Under the pieces are notes generated by a model, which searched no databases, had not been told where the DNA came from, and saw only the letters and a program-made list of their open reading frames with translations. Of a stretch of DNA of 64,000 bases, positions 21,001-30,639 are shown piece after piece. The position numbers and the translations under genes are program-made. Each line of letters begins with the position of its first letter. The first letter of the stretch is position 1. The DNA comes from Diphasiastrum complanatum (Eukaryota > Streptophyta > Lycopodiopsida > Lycopodiales > Lycopodiaceae). Where the stretch lies: contig CM055113.1 in assembly GCA_029204225.1 (NCBI GenBank), forward strand, positions 26,864,995 through 26,928,994, read 5' to 3'.

Positions 21001-22037
21001 TTGTTCAAAGTGAATATGATCCCACTCTTTACATTAAGTTTGATGATGTTGGTATTGTACTTTTACTCATTTATGTAGATGACATCATCATTAGTGGAAA
21101 TAGTGTTGATGGTATTGAAAAAATCAAGATAGATCTATCCTTAGAGTTCAAGATGGTAGATCTAGGGTGTCTTCACTTCATCTTAGGCATAGAAGTACTT
21201 AGAGGGTCTGATTTTATCTTTATAAGTCAAGTAAACTATGCTCAAAGTCTTTTGAAGAAGTTTAAGATGGAAGTATGCAAAAGTGTTGACACACCAATGG
21301 AGCAAGATGTAAAAGTGCCAAATGAAGATGATGAAAGATCCTTCATGGACATCACTTTGTTTAGGCAACTTATAGGTTCCTTAATGTGGATCACTATAAC
21401 TAGACCAGATCTTAGCTTTAGTGTATGTAGGTTGAGCCAATCCATGCAAAAGCCATTGAATATCCATTGGAAAAAGGCTAAGAGGATTCTAAGATACATC
21501 TCGGGTACATTGGATTTTGGGATTCTATATAGAGGAGATGTGATTAACCTTCATGCATTTAGTGATTCAGATTTTGCAGGGGACAAGAGGGATAGGAAAT
21601 CAACAAGTGCCTATTCAACTTTCATAGGAGAAGGTGTGGTTTCATGGCTTTCAAAAAAGCAAGAAACTATATCTCTATCTTCAACCGAGGCCGAGTACAA
21701 AGCTTTGACAACCACTACAAAGGAGGTACTTTGGATCAAGAGATTATTGGTGGAACTAAAGATCATGGATTCAGAGGAGGCACCAATCATCTACAATGAC
21801 AATATATCAGCCCAACACCTTGCATCTAACCCAATCTTCCATGCAAGATCTAAGCACATTGAGATATGCCATCACTTTGTGAGAGAAATGGTGCAAGCCA
21901 AGGAGATTGCTTTGGAGCATGTTCCAAGCAATGAATGTGTAGCTGATCTACTTACTAAACCACTTCAAAGGACACCTTTTATGAAGTTCAGATCATCACT
22001 TGGAGTGATTAGTAAAGCAATGATTGAACCAAGCTAG
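18069..22037 (+). CDS. Copia Gag-Pol polyprotein (1322 aa, intact)
   Basis: Encodes all proteins of a Ty1/copia element in one frame. Gag occupies roughly residues 1-290, with L..TNYS.WK.RM at the start and a CCHC zinc knuckle C256-C259-H264-C269 preceded by a Lys/Gly/Ser-rich basic stretch. Protease: WWIDSGASSHM with catalytic D314. Integrase: zinc-binding H447, H452, C481, C484 and core D511, D573, E609, exactly D35E spacing. Reverse transcriptase: about 850-1095 with YVDD at 1002-1005. RNase H: about 1160-1310 with D1166, E1207 (SSTEAEY) and D1244 (YNDN). The order integrase before RT defines copia. It acts in cytoplasmic virus-like particles and then in the nucleus to integrate cDNA. Length matches complete plant copia polyproteins, and no stop or frameshift is present. 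Expression would start from the LTR TATA. Confidence 0.97.
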   Translation: MTSINAYLLDTNERLNKTNYSIWKVRMESIMIMQDLMEIVNGKEGEPIHPQEKAKYIKRCNVALHCIKMNVANELLREVGDCTSAQDAWETLQKVYESKNQTRMLALKNQIYRSYQKKGESAHTFVLRVKELNKELAFIGDPIKDEELVQLILNGLSFEFDNLVQGYAIMGKLPILEELQGTLMAEESRRSQMQERMDRLSIQGGDDQALFTKGKGKSKGKGSTFKKSTKLEDQEGPSKASPSTTKVKKDKSKVKCYYCSKMGHYASECFKRKQDQSQANMSKEEEEESSHEDSLMMSIFSSTSFKGEDPWWIDSGASSHMTSKREFFSSLLSYDGPIKSIYTANDEACKIEGVGRIPLCLGSSKKINIEGVLYIPTITKNLLSVGQMVDNGFNVDFASNECFIKKKGKIVAKGTRLGKLYKLDAFVDTNVVMLAEKSKISTFTLWHKRLGHVNSGSMEAMIKEEYALGLLRSIGKEDKVCEVCALSKAHKKVFPNSITKSSHPLELIHSDVHIASTKSNGGSSMFLTFIDDYSRYCWVFLLSFKSQVFDTFVKFKLFVEKHHNHSIKILRSDNGGQFISNEFKAFCEEEGIKKETSCPYTPQENGVAERRNRTLCECSKALRLDACLPKSFWGESLVCANYLMNRVSCKAIEGKTPYEMLYGKKPNLNHLKVFGCICYVHVPLETRTKEDPSSTRGIMLGYASSRKGYKVYLPSLNKFVVSRDVIFDEHHMHMLEEGSSAPTIKKKMAEDQDLGFEEELMEEQAPNPPITPRRSSRAKVEPSRLTYQGKGQQVEGISSTSYALSSFKEPSNVEDALHSKEWYKAMLDEYDALIENETWLLVERPQRNVIGCKWVFKLKLNANGSVNKHKARLVAKGYAQERGIDYEENFAPVAKMVTIRLIIALASHFGWILCQMDVSNAFLNGFLEEDIYMEQPQGFIKHGMENKVCHLQRSIYGLKQASRSWNSRLHCYLISLSFVQSEYDPTLYIKFDDVGIVLLLIYVDDIIISGNSVDGIEKIKIDLSLEFKMVDLGCLHFILGIEVLRGSDFIFISQVNYAQSLLKKFKMEVCKSVDTPMEQDVKVPNEDDERSFMDITLFRQLIGSLMWITITRPDLSFSVCRLSQSMQKPLNIHWKKAKRILRYISGTLDFGILYRGDVINLHAFSDSDFAGDKRDRKSTSAYSTFIGEGVVSWLSKKQETISLSSTEAEYKALTTTTKEVLWIKRLLVELKIMDSEEAPIIYNDNISAQHLASNPIFHARSKHIEICHHFVREMVQAKEIALEHVPSNECVADLLTKPLQRTPFMKFRSSLGVISKAMIEPS

Positions 22038-22040
22038 ATA

Positions 22041-22051
22041 GTGAGGAGGAG
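22041..22051 (+). promoter_or_regulatory. Polypurine tract of the intact copia
   Basis: GTGAGGAGGAG immediately before the 3' LTR (TG at 22052). It primes plus-strand DNA synthesis. Confidence 0.85.
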
Positions 22052-22733
22052 TGTTAAAAATTCACAATTCTAGCTTGACTAGTTTTGGTCATATGACTTG
22101 TAAATAGTTAAATGGTCATGATGTGGCTTGTCACACGTGCCAAATAGCATAGGATTCCATTCATAAGGATGTTCTCAAGTAGACCTAAGTGTTAGAACCT
22201 TTGGAATGAGTCCAAATTATGCTTAGATACAAGGGAGAAAAAATAGGAGCTATTTTTGGTAATTTTTGCATTGTTGAGGGATCTCCAAGATTCCAACCCT
22301 AACTTGGTAGGGATGAAAGATCCACCAAAATTAGCATTAGGGATAGGTTTAGGGCTACTCATACCTGCCCAAAACCGTGATGGATCTTGTATATATAGGT
22401 GATGATATCTCACCAAAATCAATCAAGCAATTTCATGATTTTTCTCTCATAATGGTGCAATTGCTCTCTATGTTCATAATTGTTTGAGTACTTGTGATTA
22501 CTAATGATTATAGGATTGAATGTAGGTCTGGTGTACAGTACTCAGACTGTGGGAGGCCGTACTTTCACACGTGTGAAGCCTTCTTCAAGGATTTGGGCCA
22601 TTTAGTGAGGTTCAAGCATAGATTTTTGATGGATTTTGATGGTTCAACTTGTGCTAATCTTATGAAATCATAATCTATTGTTTCCCTCATCATTTCAAGT
22701 GTTTTAGCATCCTTATTTGCTGTAATTTTTACA
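22052..22733 (+). repeat. 3' LTR of the intact copia
   Basis: 682 bp, identical to 16576-17257 except three substitutions. Confidence 0.97.
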
Positions 22734-23440
22734 GATTTGGGACCTTGTAGATAAAACATTTGATAAATGGGATGTTTGAAATAAAAGGACAACTTTCAAA
22801 AGGGTCGTCCTCAACAAAAAAGAAAGAAACACAAACAACTCTTGGCCCCATCCCCCAAGATATGGGGAGATTGGAGAGGAAAAACATGCAAGGCATTCCT
22901 TCCAAGGATGTTGTTGCGAGTGTCCTGTCAAGAGTTGATGACGGACAAGAATTTCAAAGGTAATTTTAATTTTTAATTCTTTTGCAAAAAGCTTGAATCT
23001 AATCATTTATTTTATTCGGACACAAGCTTTTCATGAAGGTGCAAGAGGAAATAGTAAAGAGTCTCATCCTCAACTACAAGGATTGGAGATGCCAACATCT
23101 TTACCCAAACACTTCCTCTCTGTTGCAACAAGCTGGGTGCTGTAATGGGAAAGGAAACGGCTTTCAACACTCAAATCCAATTCCATTCCCCATTCTTGCG
23201 TAGATTAGTATAGCAATAGGCTGCAATCTGTATCACTGAGCCTTTTTTTGTCTCCTCTCCTTTATCTGCTATAGTTGCACCCAAGCTTTGTGTTCTATCG
23301 GTGGTTTTTTTTATTCTCGGCCTTTCCAGATTTAAGTCGCTATGCAGAGAGATTTGAAGAAGACGATGAAGAGGTAGAAGTCGCTGGAGAAGTGGCTGGT
23401 TGCAAGATCCATGATAGAGCTTCTGATGCTTTTCTGGTAA
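22734..23440 (+). other. Exon-like coding stretches of an unrecognised plus-strand gene
   Basis: Three stretches look like exons. (a) 22760-22961 reads INGMFEIKGQLSKGSS, then a Lys-rich part, GPIPQDMGRLERKN and DVVASVLSRVDDGQEF, ending at a GT donor (AAAG/GTAATT). (b) From ~23048, after AG, the phase-consistent frame reads SHPQLQGLEMPTSLPKHFLS. (c) From ~23331, after CTTTCCAG, it reads LSRYAERFEEDDEEVEVAGE, then KIHDRASDAFL at a GTAAAC donor. Frame (b) has a stop soon after, and the links are not proven. The intact copia lies immediately upstream, so this could be a host gene interrupted by it. No family recognised. Confidence 0.3.
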
Positions 23441-23710
23441 ACCATTATTTGGTATACATCCTACACGACCGATCTAACCTATTATCACATCACTACGTCT
23501 ATTTACTCACCAACCATTGGCAAAATAATCTTGCCACGTCTAGTTGGAATAAGCCATAGGCATATCTAGTAGGGTACCAGCCTTAGACATGACCTAGATG
23601 GAAGCCATAGACTAGGGAGAGACCTTTGCCCTCATCCATCCACCCAAACCTGGTCTTGTGATAATCTGTTCAGATCAACATGGCATGACCATCCCATCCA
23701 TTGCCCAAGT

Positions 23711-24531
23711 TAGAGAAAAGACTTCCTCAGATTGACACACCTAAATATGATGGCGAATCAAATTCGACACGATTTCTCCAAGATTTCAACAATGCTTGTA
23801 AATTTTATGAGGACAAATCTGACACTGAACAGGTATGTTTATTCCTCATGAATTGTTCAAACCCTCCAAACTGACGCAGAGTCCCTTCATCCAATTGACG
23901 CATATCAAGATGTGAAGTAAAGAATCAGTGCATACCTACATCGAGCGTTTCAAGCGTCTTAAAGTAGAGTGTGTCGATGATCATGTAACTGAGAAAATGG
24001 CCATCAAACTTTTTTTAGTTGGTTTACCCAAGGCCATTAGGAGAGAATTGAACCCGCACACTCGTACGAGCGATGGATGACGCCATCCGTGAAGAAGATG
24101 AAGGGTCTGACGAGGACCATGACTTTCGCGACAAGAGGGAAAAGGGGCTAGTTAAGTAGGAGACTTCCCGCGTGGAAGGATCGTTCTCATCTAGTGAGGT
24201 TGATATCCTTCAACACCTTGAGGGCTGGTAAAAAGCACAAAAAGCTCAGATGGAGAAGCTAACCTCGGAATTCGAAAAGGTATTGAAGGATGTTGCTGAA
24301 AAAACTTTTCCAGTCCGTGAGAATGTGTGGTGTCCTATTTGTTCTCAAAACCACACCGCCAATGAGTGCCCGCACGTAAGAACCTATTTCCAACAGGCGA
24401 CACGACCTATGCTTATAGGCCATTTGGACCTCAATAGTATGCACCAAATTACAATCCAACTTTTACATTCTCAACTAGAGTCTTCTTATCCACGATCGAT
24501 CGCTCCCCATCCAACACAACAGTCTTTGTAG
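23711..24531 (+). pseudogene. Gypsy gag relic
   Basis: Pieces in order: LPQIDTPKYDGESNSTRFLQ, then AYTYIERFKRLKVECVDDHV and LFLVGLPKAIRRELNP, an acidic segment (DEDHDFRDKREK), MEKLTSEFEKVLKDV and a cysteine motif WCPICSQNHTANECP. The order parallels the minus-strand Gag at 11670-13133, so it is a related family. Stops and frameshifts lie near 23872, 23960, 24060, 24160 and 24231. No pol follows. Confidence 0.75.
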
Positions 24532-24908
24532 TTTTAGTTTCACTCTTGAACTAAAAAACATAAGCCTCAAACTCTCTCTCAAGGATTTGTAGGTTTAATA
24601 AGCCTATAACACCATTTACTCATCAAATCTATGAAGGAAACAATGATTTTTCATAAGCACATCACTAGTTTCACTCTTCACAACTTGTTTGAAGCTCAAA
24701 TATTGAAAAAACACAAAGTTTTGGTGAAAGTACAAGTCCAGCAGCGTCTCACACGTGTGAGAAGTACATTTGAACTTTCCACACTAATATGAACCTCAAC
24801 GTTACAAGTAAACTATTAGAAAAGGTCGCCCTCCTTCAAAATGAATCTAGCACCAATGCTTTAACCAAGATGAAGATTTTTGGATCATCGACTAAGCTTT
24901 TTGACTTG
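24532..24908. other. No gene recognised; probable leader of a minus-strand copia relic
   Basis: This sequence lies just inside the PBS at 24909-24920 on the minus strand. It contains TCACACGTGTGAGAAGTAC (24749-24767), a motif otherwise seen in copia LTRs in this window. Confidence 0.35.
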
Positions 24909-24920
24909 GCTCTGATACCA
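24909..24920 (-). promoter_or_regulatory. Copia primer-binding site relic
   Basis: GCTCTGATACCA on the plus strand is the complement of TGGTATCAGAGC. It is followed by TGTCAAATTT at 24921, the expected LTR end. Confidence 0.75.
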
Positions 24921-25228
24921 TGTCAAATTTCAGAGTAAAGGACTGAATTTGATCTACAAATGATCACAAAGAGTGATTGGTAGCTTGGGATCTTGATCTA
25001 TATCAAGACTAGCTTCCAAATCTAGCTTCTACTTGACAATCTTTGTGTTTTCAAGCAAGAACAATAAAAAATGATGACCCACGGCTTCACACGTGCGAAT
25101 TACAGTTACTGTACGACCTAATAACAGATAAATAGTTTACTAAACATTTACTTAGCATTCATCCACAAAGAAAGTGCTTAAGAGAGTGTAAACTCCAAGA
25201 TTGCTTCACAAACCAATGTTTCTCATCA
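24921..25228 (-). mobile_element. Minus-strand copia LTR relic
   Basis: Follows the PBS complement and carries the TTCACACGTG motif at about 25087 that is typical of this LTR superfamily. The far boundary is not determined. Confidence 0.5.
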
Positions 25229-25516
25229 TTAGCTCAATAATGGATTGTGTGTCAAGTGTTGATACTGCACACATGTCTGCACAGATGTAGGCAGTTGAAT
25301 TTCCATGATTTGGTCTTTCTTCGCCCATCTTTGAGCTTTCTGGCTCTTCGACGTAGGACAAACTGCCTTGCTTAAAGTTTGCAACAGTTTTTCTGAGTCT
25401 AGGGTGTCCTCACTATTAGGTGAGGCCGGCTGAATTTTCGTATTTCCACCATCACTTCTTGGTGATGCCGGGTGAATCTCGGTACCACCCTCCTCCAAAA
25501 TTTCATCAGTATCCAT
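25229..25516 (-). CDS. Hypothetical 95-aa open frame
   Basis: ATG at 25516; reads MDTDEILEEGGTEIHPASP then a near-repeat (HPASPRSDGGNTKI / QPASPNSEDTLDS), a Ser/Lys-rich middle and no transmembrane segment. The acidic N-terminus and internal EIHPASP/KIQPASP repeat look protein-like rather than random. No family is recognised. It could be an N-terminal exon of a host gene; there is no donor evidence I trust. Confidence 0.25.
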   Translation of the reverse strand: MDTDEILEEGGTEIHPASPRSDGGNTKIQPASPNSEDTLDSEKLLQTLSKAVCPTSKSQKAQRWAKKDQIMEIQLPTSVQTCVQYQHLTHNPLLS

Positions 25517-25925
25517 GTGCTTGCCAACTGAAAATTAAAAAATAATTCCATTTAGTTAACACATTCATGACGGGTATAATGGTTACTAAACCAAGCAACG
25601 TCTACAAAAAACCAATTCACAGACTACACGTGCTTTCATTTACAAATTATACCAATGAATCGGCAAATGGGTTCTAAGCAATAAAAAATCAGAATTAACT
25701 ATCAATTCCAAAAAATCCTTAACAGCTACTCAAGCTGCTATATACAACTACAAAATTGAAACATCAGTTTTTAAAAACTGAAAAACCCATGTCAAGAACG
25801 ACATCCATAAATATTGAAAAACATCCCAACCAAGCACCATTTTCCCTTGTACCCTCCAAAAACCTATTACGCATGGCCACTCAAGTTCACCTAAAATAAA
25901 ATTTAAGGTGAACTTGTCATGACAA

Positions 25926-25938
25926 CCCCCCCCCCCCC
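25926..25938. repeat. Poly-C run
   Basis: 13 consecutive C residues. Confidence 0.9.
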
Positions 25939-26016
25939 TTTCATATTATCTCCTCTCCACGGGCCTCAATCGGGTCCCTCCACACGTGAGCAGCATATGC
26001 TCCTCGGGCCACTGAG

Positions 26017-26249
<233 letters not shown>

Positions 26250-26579
26250 CGTTCATATTTCTGTCTATCTGTATCTGTGTATATTTTGGTGCATCTAGCA
26301 ATTGCATATATTCAAAGTAATATCTTGATTAGATAGATTAAACAATCTAAGACTAATCATAGATTACAAGAGCGGCGTATTAGGCACGTCCTAATGCTCT
26401 TCTGTTGACGTCATTATTTCATATCAGGAATTTGTACTTTACGGTACTTTTTTGATCTTCTCGGTCCTTTCGAGTGTGAGGTGTCGAAAGTATTCGACCT
26501 TCGGGTGTCTCGAACATTTTTGTCTTGCATCGTTCAACCTTCTCCTATTGTTCGCAAACATTTCGTCTTTGAGATCTTA

Positions 26580-27011
26580 ATTTTTGAGGTCTTCGAGATC
26601 TTTTTTTTTGAGGTCTTTGAGATCTGCGAGATATTCATCAAGTTGGGAGTCGAGAGCTAGCAGAGCTTTGGTAACAAAAACATTTTTTTTCTTCAGTTTT
26701 GCTTGCCAATCTTGTTGCAAAACAGTTGTCCACATAGTAAATTATGAGGCCACCATCGATGATTTTCTCGAAACCATCGAAATTGCAAGTTTCTCCGGAA
26801 TTTTCTCTAGAATCCCCTTACAACGATCGTTATGATCTTCCCCGAAGCTCCAATCGAAAGAACTTTTATGTCTCCTACCATTTGGACTGCCGATACTTGT
26901 ATGGAGTCCTCTCTCCTGAGATGCTTCTTGTGTCATTTTTCCTGGTGAAAGATGCTGATGACAGCTCCATTGGATCGTACATACCTACAACACCCTGCTG
27001 CTCTGATACCA
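26580..27011 (-). pseudogene. Copia gag start and leader relic with PBS
   Basis: The PBS complement GCTCTGATACCA lies at 27000-27011. Downstream on the minus strand a Gag-like frame reads FTMWTTVLQQDWQAKLKKKN, then ALLALDSQLDEYLADLKDL, after a TAA that follows MVAS. The pattern F..W...L, then a Lys-rich helix, resembles the start of some copia Gags. It runs out in GA-rich DNA near 26580. There is no pol. Confidence 0.4.
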
Positions 27012-27014
27012 ATT

Positions 27015-27222
27015 TGAAATTCTGATAGAATCTTGTGCAATATGCAGATTGTTGAAAGAGGCATGAACTGAAAGATAACTAAAAAAGAAACAAACACGAA
27101 AAGAAGCGAACTCGAAACTCGAAAAAAAAAATGAACTCGAATGGAAAATGTTTGTGCATAGCGGAATAAGCTATCTCACTCTCTCCTCAAGCATGACTAC
27201 ACCTATCAGTCTTTGACTTGAG
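27015..27222 (-). other. Remainder of a minus-strand LTR, truncated
   Basis: Sequence after the PBS (from TGAAATTCTGATAG) is probably the end of that element's LTR. It is cut at 27222 by the plus-strand LTR that starts at 27223. Confidence 0.3.
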
Positions 27223-27943
27223 TGTCAGAAATGGTGAACTCCTACAACTTTGCCGCAACGCGAAAACTAAGCGAAGGTCGAATGGCAAACAATGTGCAAA
27301 AGTCAACGGACCTCGGAAACCTTAAGACACGAAGCAAAACAGAACTCAAATGTCAAATGATTCGCAAAAGTCAAACATGCCTCCAGGACTAGAAAGACAA
27401 AGACACGGCACGAAATGGAAGAAATGAAAGAAAATCTTTCGCGCTACTAGCTAGTAGCTCAATGGGCGTGGAGTCTTAAAATTCATGCCCAACTGAAATG
27501 ACTAGCAATAACGGAGAGCAATTGGTTAGTTGATTAGCATTAACTACTCTTGTAATTCTCTGTATAGCTATCTTGTCAACTCCACACAGTGGAGATATAA
27601 ACTATTTTTTTGGATCAAAATATATCCAATGAGACATAGAGAGTGTGTGCGAGTAGAGCAGAAAAGAAAAAGCATAGAAACGAAAAAGCTGTGTATGAAA
27701 GTCTGTGGCCAATGAGCAGAACACAGCGAAAGAGCAGAGCGTCAGGCCGCCAACGAGCGAGACATTGACCATCTTGCTCTAAAAATTAAACTAATAATTT
27801 GATTTCTCTATTTTGTGCATCTCCTTGTCTTCCGCTGTCTTGATTGCTAGAATGAAATCTGTTCTGTATTTGTAGTCGCGTGTCTAGGTTCCTGTGAGCT
27901 TCCACACAAAAGAAAATTCAAATAAACAAAACCGTTCGCAACA
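27223..27943 (+). mobile_element. 5' LTR of a plus-strand copia element
   Basis: 721 bp from TGTCAGAAATGG to CGCAACA, in the same family as the minus-strand LTR at 3921-4733. It is followed at once by a PBS variant, then a short Gag start at 28008. Confidence 0.75.
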
Positions 27944-27955
27944 TGTTATCAGAGT
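27944..27955 (+). promoter_or_regulatory. Primer-binding site variant
   Basis: TGTTATCAGAGT directly after the LTR; differs from TGGTATCAGAGC at two positions. The same variant recurs at 61203-61214. Confidence 0.7.
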
Positions 27956-28007
27956 CTACAAGTTATCACTACTGATATCTGAACAACGATTTTCTAGACA
28001 ACACAAT

Positions 28008-30063
28008 ATGGCTACAACGATCCAGACAAGAGTACCAATCAGTCTGGATGGCGCAAACTATAGGATATGGAAATTCAAAATCAAAACACTTCTGAAAGAC
28101 GTCTATCCAAATCTTCATGCAGAAAAAAGAAGATATCAAGAAATGAGGCAGTGGATTAAACATCTGCAAGAAGAAGAGAAGCTTGAAGCTGCTAGAGCAA
28201 CAACCAAAGTTCGTTCTTCACCATTGCAGTCACCGAAAAATTCACATACAAATATGAATGCTCAGTTGCATCATCATGAAGAACCTTTCAAGATGATTGA
28301 ACCGGAAGCACCACAAATAGAACTACTCATGAATATTTTGTCTAGTAAAATCAATACTTCGTTGGAAGAGTTTCTGAAGTTGGTGCCAAAAGCAAAAGAA
28401 GTATTAGTGCAAAAATTAACTCAAGCTGGACCAGAAGTCCATCAGGAGCCACTTTTTTGTGCTGGATTTGAAGAATCTAATGAAGTACTCCATGTCGGAG
28501 CAGCTTGGGAAAGTGAACAAAAAAATATCACTCTACCGACCAGCATACACAGTTTCCTAATGAAACAGCTGTGATAGATGGCGATTCGGGAGTTAACCTG
28601 ATTTCTACAAAGCTATGTGCAAAATGGGGCCTTACAAAAATAAAACTTGCGACTTTTGCCATTAAGCTAGCTGATCAAATGATAGTTCGTAAAGATATAT
28701 TTGTCAAAATTGTCGGAGTACAGTTTGTCATTACTTTCGTAGTAATGGACCTACCAGAAGCACCAAATGTCTATCGAGTCCTATTGGAACGCCCATGGTT
28801 ACGAGTTGTGCAAGAATTCAAAACTGGGGTACCGAGAAAATCACTTTTGAAAATCGTGAACATGCAGTCAAGGTTGATCCTGTAACTTGGACTATCAAAC
28901 TAGTGGTTCAAAAAGAGGATGATGATTAATTAACAATGGATCATACTTGTGACTAGTCAGTAAAAAATTTGGGAGTTCATTACGATTCTCAAACCGATAT
29001 TGTCAACTAAAATGAAGCTCTTGCAACGATTGACTGTACAGTAGGATATATGTGTCAAAAAGATGATTAGTCAAATTTGAGCGATATTTCATTATTGGAT
29101 CAAACCTTGGATACACCGATCACTTCTCCATTGAATGTGCTGAATGTAGCTTGGATATCAATGGAACCTATACCAGAGATGAACTCATTCCTATGAGTCA
29201 TGTCTTGACTTATGATGACAATGCAGAACTTATTGATGAGCAGATTCTAAATCATATAGATCCGACCAGATTTGGAGTGCATAATATTTCTGATGAACCA
29301 ACAACAAAACCGCCAAAAGCAGTTATATTGAAAGAAGACAGGATCACAGGGTCAATGACGAAGAAATAAGCCAAGCAACATTATAATATAGTCTTGAAAT
29401 TGGAAAATCCTCCTCAAAAGATTGATTCGAAGAATGTCCCATCCTTACTGGATAAAGGCAAAGGAAAAGTCAAGGATGATTCTACAAGTCAGAGTTCTAG
29501 CAAGACATCATCATCTAGGAAGTCTTCACCTTCGAAGAAGAGTTTATCTTCTCAGAAGTCATCACCTCCACGATCAATTCCTGCTAAAAAGGCTAAGGGA
29601 AGATCCAAGACAAGTCCTTTTGACAAAGAACAAGCAGATGTATTCCAGCATGATATGCCCGAATATTTTAAACGTTATAAACTGGATGATGTAATTATCA
29701 TGTTACCCAAAGCACATCGTGAATCCGAAGATTAGATGCCAGAATCAAAAGATCTTTGGCCCAACTAGGACACATGCTATGAATCTTGCCGAACCAGGAG
29801 AACCAGAAAAGATTGTACAAGTTGGATCACAACTTAATCTTGAACAGCTTCAAGCACTCCGAACATTACTTATTAAGTATCAAGATTGCTTTGCATGGAC
29901 TAATCAAGATCTCAAGGGTATTCCGACATCAGTTATTGAACACACCATACCTTTAGTACCTGATGCAGTTCCAAAGGTTACAAAGTTCTATCACTGTAAT
30001 CCTAATGTTGCGGATTTGATAAAGAAAGAACTTCAGAGACTGCTTGACGCTGGGAATAGGCTG
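28008..30063 (+). pseudogene. Copia gag start fused to a gypsy gag/protease/RT relic
   Basis: From ATG 28008 the first ~30 codons are copia Gag (MATTIQTRVPISLDGANYRI, WKFKIKTLL). After about 28098 the same open frame continues with gypsy-type sequence: a Gln/Glu-rich helix (KHLQEEEKLEAARATTK), then GAAWESEQ, a protease-like core VIDGDSGVNLISTKLCAKWG (28573 on) and VLLERPWLRV, a Ser/Lys-rich linker (29430-29620), and RT start KYQDCFAWTNQDLKGIPTSV with VIEHTIPL and ELQRLLDAG, ending near 30063. Stops occur at 28572, 28882, 28930, 29068, 29367 and 29733. The catalytic part of RT is absent. The fusion joins two superfamilies in frame. Confidence 0.75.
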
Positions 30064-30639
30064 TAATAGAAGCAAAAATACTCTAATCTGTTGACTGTTG
30101 AGTGTTGGTGATATTTGACAGGATTGCAAGGCTGCTTACTATGAATCACTGGTTTATGCTTTATTTTTCAGCAACCTAACAGTTGTTTGCAGGGTTAGGA
30201 GCTTGTAAAGTCATTCTGGAGGATGGTTGGGTTCAGATCTGATGACCATTTGTTAAACTAGTCGTTATAGCCTGCAAAACTAGGTTTCTGAAATTTTTTG
30301 GCAGCATAACGACTATTTTTTAAGCACAGTGATAGCAAAAACCCTGTAAATCTTGTCTTAGAACCATTGCTTATGCTGGAAACAAGTTAATACATGTAAA
30401 GCAATCTGTAAACAACTTCTAAAACAGAGGTAATCTGCAAAGAACAGCAGATGTATGTGTCTTGCTGCTTTCGGCAATCAAAAGCTTGAAAAACTGTGTT
30501 TTAAATCCCTAAAAGATAGTACTGGCATGTTGCTGGTCACTGTCCTCCAACGCACCCTGAAACATGCAAATGTTAAGCATTGTGTGTGTGGTGATGGTGG
30601 GCGTTTTCTCTGCCCTCATCCCCCACTTGTTTGCGCCTC
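30064..30639. other. Non-coding insert or gypsy leader
   Basis: The gypsy RT breaks off at 30063 and a different gypsy Gag starts near 30640. The DNA between has no motif I recognise and is probably the leader or LTR remnant of the second element. Confidence 0.35.

Larger units (their letters stand above)
16571..22738 (+). mobile_element. Complete young Ty1/copia retrotransposon with GATTT target duplication
   Basis: The element proper is 16576-22733 (6158 bp), flanked by GATTT at 16571-16575 and 22734-22738. Both LTRs are 682 bp, start TG, end CA, and differ at three positions only (one each near 16857, 17098 and 17232 in the left copy). The primer-binding site touches the 5' LTR, the purine tract touches the 3' LTR, and one uninterrupted polyprotein frame spans 18069-22037 with all catalytic residues present. 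By sequence it is autonomous and recently inserted. A decayed relative lies at 38009-40760. Confidence 0.97.
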
